From assembly GCA_902803355.1 (NCBI GenBank), contig CADCPP010000136.1, forward strand, positions 1-8,280: a DNA stretch of 8,280 nt, in the 5' to 3' direction. The translations under genes were made by a program, and so were the position numbers. Each line of letters starts with the position of its first letter. Position 1 is the first letter of the stretch. Source of the DNA: an uncultured Lachnospiraceae bacterium (lineage in GTDB: Bacteria; Bacillota; Clostridia; Lachnospirales; Lachnospiraceae). Below, in pieces: positions 6,085 to 8,280 of the stretch. The notes under the pieces were generated by a model, which had not been told where the DNA came from, did no database searches, and worked only from the letters and a program-made list of their open reading frames with translations.

Positions 6085-7569
6085 ATGGCTAAGGAAAGAA
6101 TCACCCAGAGCGAGATCGACGGTGTTCAGTACAGACGCGCAAAACTCTGGCAGATCATTCTCATCGCGTGCAACGCCTTCAACGGAATGGCGGTCTACAC
6201 GATCATCGGCATGGCGCCGTACGCAGCAAGCATCGGCTACGGCATCGCCACGGTCGCCGTGGGCGGCCTGCTCATGTTCACCCGTATCTTCGATGCGGTC
6301 ACCGACCCGCTGCTCGCGTTTCTCTACGATCGCGTCAACACCCGCTTCGGCAAGATCCGTCCGCTGATGCTGCTTGGCTGGCTGATCCAGACCTGCGGCC
6401 TGCTGGGACTCTTCATTTTCTTCTCCAGCAAGGGACACGGCGTTCCCACCTTCCTGATCTTCTATGTCATTTATGTGATCGGCTACACGATCGTGAATAT
6501 GACGGCCCAGACGCTTGGCGCGCTCATTACCAACGATCCGAAGCAGCGCCCCACCGTGGGTGTATGGAATACTGCGCTCAACTACATGATTCCCATGGCG
6601 CTGACCATCATCCTGAATATGAAGCTCCTGCCGAAGTTTGGCGGCACCTACAATCAGCAGTTCCTGACTGTTGCCTGCCTCATCTGCGTAGCCATGTCCC
6701 TGTTCGGCGTGATCATGGTCTGCATCGGTGTTGCCGAGTATGACAAGCCGGAGAACTTTAAGGGCACTTCCAAGGTCGATGAGCGCCTGAAGCTGAAGGA
6801 CATGCTGAACGTGCTTGCCCACAACAAGCCCCTGCAGAGCTACATCATCTCCGCCGCTTCCGACAAGATCGCCCAGCAGGCGCAGTCGGCGACCATCGTC
6901 AGCACGCTGCTGCTCGGCATCCTGATCGGGGACATGGGACTTGGCACGCTCGTGACCGTGGTCGGCAGCTTCCCCTCCATCATCTTTGCCATCTTCGGCG
7001 CGAAATATGCCGGCAAGCACGGCAATAAGGAATCGATCGTCACCTGGACCCGCATCTGTATCTTTGCGAACATCGTAGCCATCGCTTTCCTGACCATCAT
7101 CGATCCGAAGGCCATCGCGAACAAGGGCATTCTGATGTATGCCTTCATGCTGATCACGCTCTGCTGCAGCGGCTTTGCCATGTGCGTGACCACGGCGAAC
7201 ACCGGCTTCATGGCCGATATCATCGACTATGAGCTGGACCGCAGCGGCAAATATATCCCGGCGGTCGTTTCCGGCACCTACAGCCTGATCGACAAGATCG
7301 TATCCTCCGTATCCTCTGTGATCGTGACCGCTTGCATCGCGCTCGTGGGCTATACCGCGACCGTGCCGCAGCCCGGTGATCCCGCAACGACCGGCGTGTT
7401 CTGGGTGACCATGTTCCTGCGTTACGGCCTGGCCATCGTTGGCTGGCTCATCACCCTGCTTGCCATGCGCGGCTGCAAGCTGAACAAGGCCGAAATGGTC
7501 GAGGTCCAGAAGCGGATCGCGGAGAAGAAGAAAGCCGCTCTCGAAGAGGCGGAGAAGTCAGAGGTCTGA
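6085..7569 (+). CDS. GPH-family cation:glycoside symporter (MelB/UidB type, MFS)
   Basis: The protein has 494 residues in about 12 membrane segments, typical of glycoside-pentoside-hexuronide:cation symporters in the cytoplasmic membrane. The ATG at 6085 follows AAGGAGGAG (6070-6078) at 6 bases; the open frame extends to 5986, but only through the promoter region. The family signature is clear: RIFDAVTDP at 67-75, YDRVNTRFGKIRP at 81-93, and MADIIDYELDRSGKY at 376-390 before a later helix. Asp70 and Asp74 match the cation-binding pair of MelB, supporting Na+ or H+ coupling. In the first helix the position corresponding to the MelB sugar-binding aspartate appears to be Asn33 or Phe32, so substrate contacts may differ. 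The charged tail (about 465-494) is probably cytoplasmic. It is followed 52 bases later by a GH2 enzyme in the same direction, which suggests import of a beta-galactoside, beta-glucuronide or similar glycoside that is cleaved inside the cell. Confidence 0.92.
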   Translation: MAKERITQSEIDGVQYRRAKLWQIILIACNAFNGMAVYTIIGMAPYAASIGYGIATVAVGGLLMFTRIFDAVTDPLLAFLYDRVNTRFGKIRPLMLLGWLIQTCGLLGLFIFFSSKGHGVPTFLIFYVIYVIGYTIVNMTAQTLGALITNDPKQRPTVGVWNTALNYMIPMALTIILNMKLLPKFGGTYNQQFLTVACLICVAMSLFGVIMVCIGVAEYDKPENFKGTSKVDERLKLKDMLNVLAHNKPLQSYIISAASDKIAQQAQSATIVSTLLLGILIGDMGLGTLVTVVGSFPSIIFAIFGAKYAGKHGNKESIVTWTRICIFANIVAIAFLTIIDPKAIANKGILMYAFMLITLCCSGFAMCVTTANTGFMADIIDYELDRSGKYIPAVVSGTYSLIDKIVSSVSSVIVTACIALVGYTATVPQPGDPATTGVFWVTMFLRYGLAIVGWLITLLAMRGCKLNKAEMVEVQKRIAEKKKAALEEAEKSEV

Positions 7570-7621
7570 ACGGACGGTTTTTCGGTCCGGCAACAGCACA
7601 ACAGATACGGAGGATCCCTTG

Positions 7622-8280
7622 ATGAGATCGATACGCATTTTAAGCGATAACTGGCGCTTCTTAAAGCACGATATGCCTGTGGAAGCCGCCATGCAGTATG
7701 CCGCCATGGGGGAAGCGGTCACGCTTCCCCATACCTGGAACGCAGTGGACGGCCAGGACGGCGGGAACGATTACTACCGCGGCCGCTGCTGGTACGTGCG
7801 GAAGCTCGGCGCAGAGGAAACGGCGGATGTGAAAGCCGGGCGGAAGCTTTTTCTGGAATTTGCCGGCGCCGCGCACAGCTGCGAGGTCTTCTTAAACGGC
7901 GAAAAGCTGGCTGTGCATGAGGGCGGCTATTCCGCCTTCCGCACGGAGCTGACTGGGTATCTTCGCACAGGCGGGGACGCGGAAAACGTCCTGGCCGTTG
8001 CCGTAGATAACCGCGAGAATGACCGCGTGTACCCGCAGAAGGCGGACTTTACCTTCTACGGCGGACTTTACCGCGAGGCCAGGCTGATCAGCGTGCCGGA
8101 GGAGCACTTTGAACTGATAAAGGACGGGACCCCCGGCATCAAGGTGACGCCTTCCGTGGATCTGGAAAAACGTCTTGCGGAAGTGAAGGTAGAGACCTGG
8201 CAGAACGCAGCGCGTGTCCGCTTTACGCTGAAGGGCGAGGATGCGGCCGGAAAGCCCATCCTGCTGACGCAGGAGGCGGC
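7622..8280 (+). CDS. Glycoside hydrolase family 2 enzyme, N-terminal part (partial)
   Basis: About 219 codons are visible from the ATG at 7622, which follows GGAGG (7609-7613) at 8 bases. The frame is still open at the window edge. The visible part is the GH2 sugar-binding jelly-roll domain. It has the opening DNWRF (9-13), LPHTWN (35-40) and DYYRGRCWYVRK (50-61) that are typical of the family. These are followed by VFLNGEKLAVHEGGYSAF (89-106) and ADFTFYGGLYRE (141-152). An immunoglobulin-like domain begins at about residue 170. The catalytic barrel with its two glutamates lies beyond the window, so beta-galactosidase, beta-glucuronidase or beta-mannosidase activity cannot be separated here; the FTFYGGLYR form is common in beta-galactosidase-like members. 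No signal peptide is present, so it should act in the cytoplasm on sugar brought in by the preceding symporter, with which it probably forms an operon. Confidence 0.92.
   Translation, partial: MRSIRILSDNWRFLKHDMPVEAAMQYAAMGEAVTLPHTWNAVDGQDGGNDYYRGRCWYVRKLGAEETADVKAGRKLFLEFAGAAHSCEVFLNGEKLAVHEGGYSAFRTELTGYLRTGGDAENVLAVAVDNRENDRVYPQKADFTFYGGLYREARLISVPEEHFELIKDGTPGIKVTPSVDLEKRLAEVKVETWQNAARVRFTLKGEDAAGKPILLTQEA

Noticed and set aside
5959..7020. 353-codon open frame on the minus strand
   Set aside because: Antisense to the symporter; His/Asp/Ala-rich low-complexity content is typical of the reverse of a GC-rich membrane protein gene.
7570..7600. Terminator between the symporter and the GH2 gene
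   Set aside because: CGGAC/GTCCG gives only a 5-base-pair stem, and the T-run lies in the loop, not after the stem.

Overview
The window looks like chromosomal DNA from an anaerobic Gram-positive bacterium of the Clostridia, probably Lachnospiraceae-like. The reasons are the sodium-pumping decarboxylase subunit, the strong AGGAGG-type ribosome binding sites, the short lipoprotein signal peptides and the AraC/GPH-symporter/GH2 sugar locus. The genus assignment is inference; no rRNA or other decisive marker is present.

Left part (1-3540): the window opens in the last 47 codons of a carboxybiotin decarboxylase beta subunit (oadB-type), closed by a clear intrinsic terminator. Next comes a visibly AT-richer stretch with its own promoter. 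It holds an S41-peptidase-like lipoprotein, a short degenerate-looking interval, and a 72-residue lipoprotein ORF that may be a broken gene. A Fic-domain protein with a good promoter follows, ending at a strong symmetric hairpin.

Middle (3538-4976): directly after the hairpin lies a roughly 47-codon, uninterrupted but headless and tailless piece of an oxaloacetate decarboxylase alpha / pyruvate carboxylase B gene. It ends at the stop codon of lysA (diaminopimelate decarboxylase), which is read from the minus strand. An oadB end at the left edge and an oadA scrap 3.4 kb away suggest that a decarboxylase cluster was once contiguous here and that the lipoprotein/Fic segment replaced or interrupted part of it. 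This is inference.

Right part (5116-8280): a divergently read sugar-utilisation locus. An AraC-family regulator (minus strand) faces a GPH-family cation:glycoside symporter, followed 52 bases later by the N-terminal part of a glycoside hydrolase family 2 enzyme that runs off the window. The likely logic is that the regulator senses a beta-linked glycoside, the symporter imports it and the GH2 enzyme cleaves it in the cytoplasm.

I see no tRNA, rRNA, CRISPR array, insertion sequence or phage gene. The least ordinary parts are the oadA relic and the 1862-2442 interval with its shifted or interrupted reading frames. I do not see convincing evidence of a new multi-gene system.
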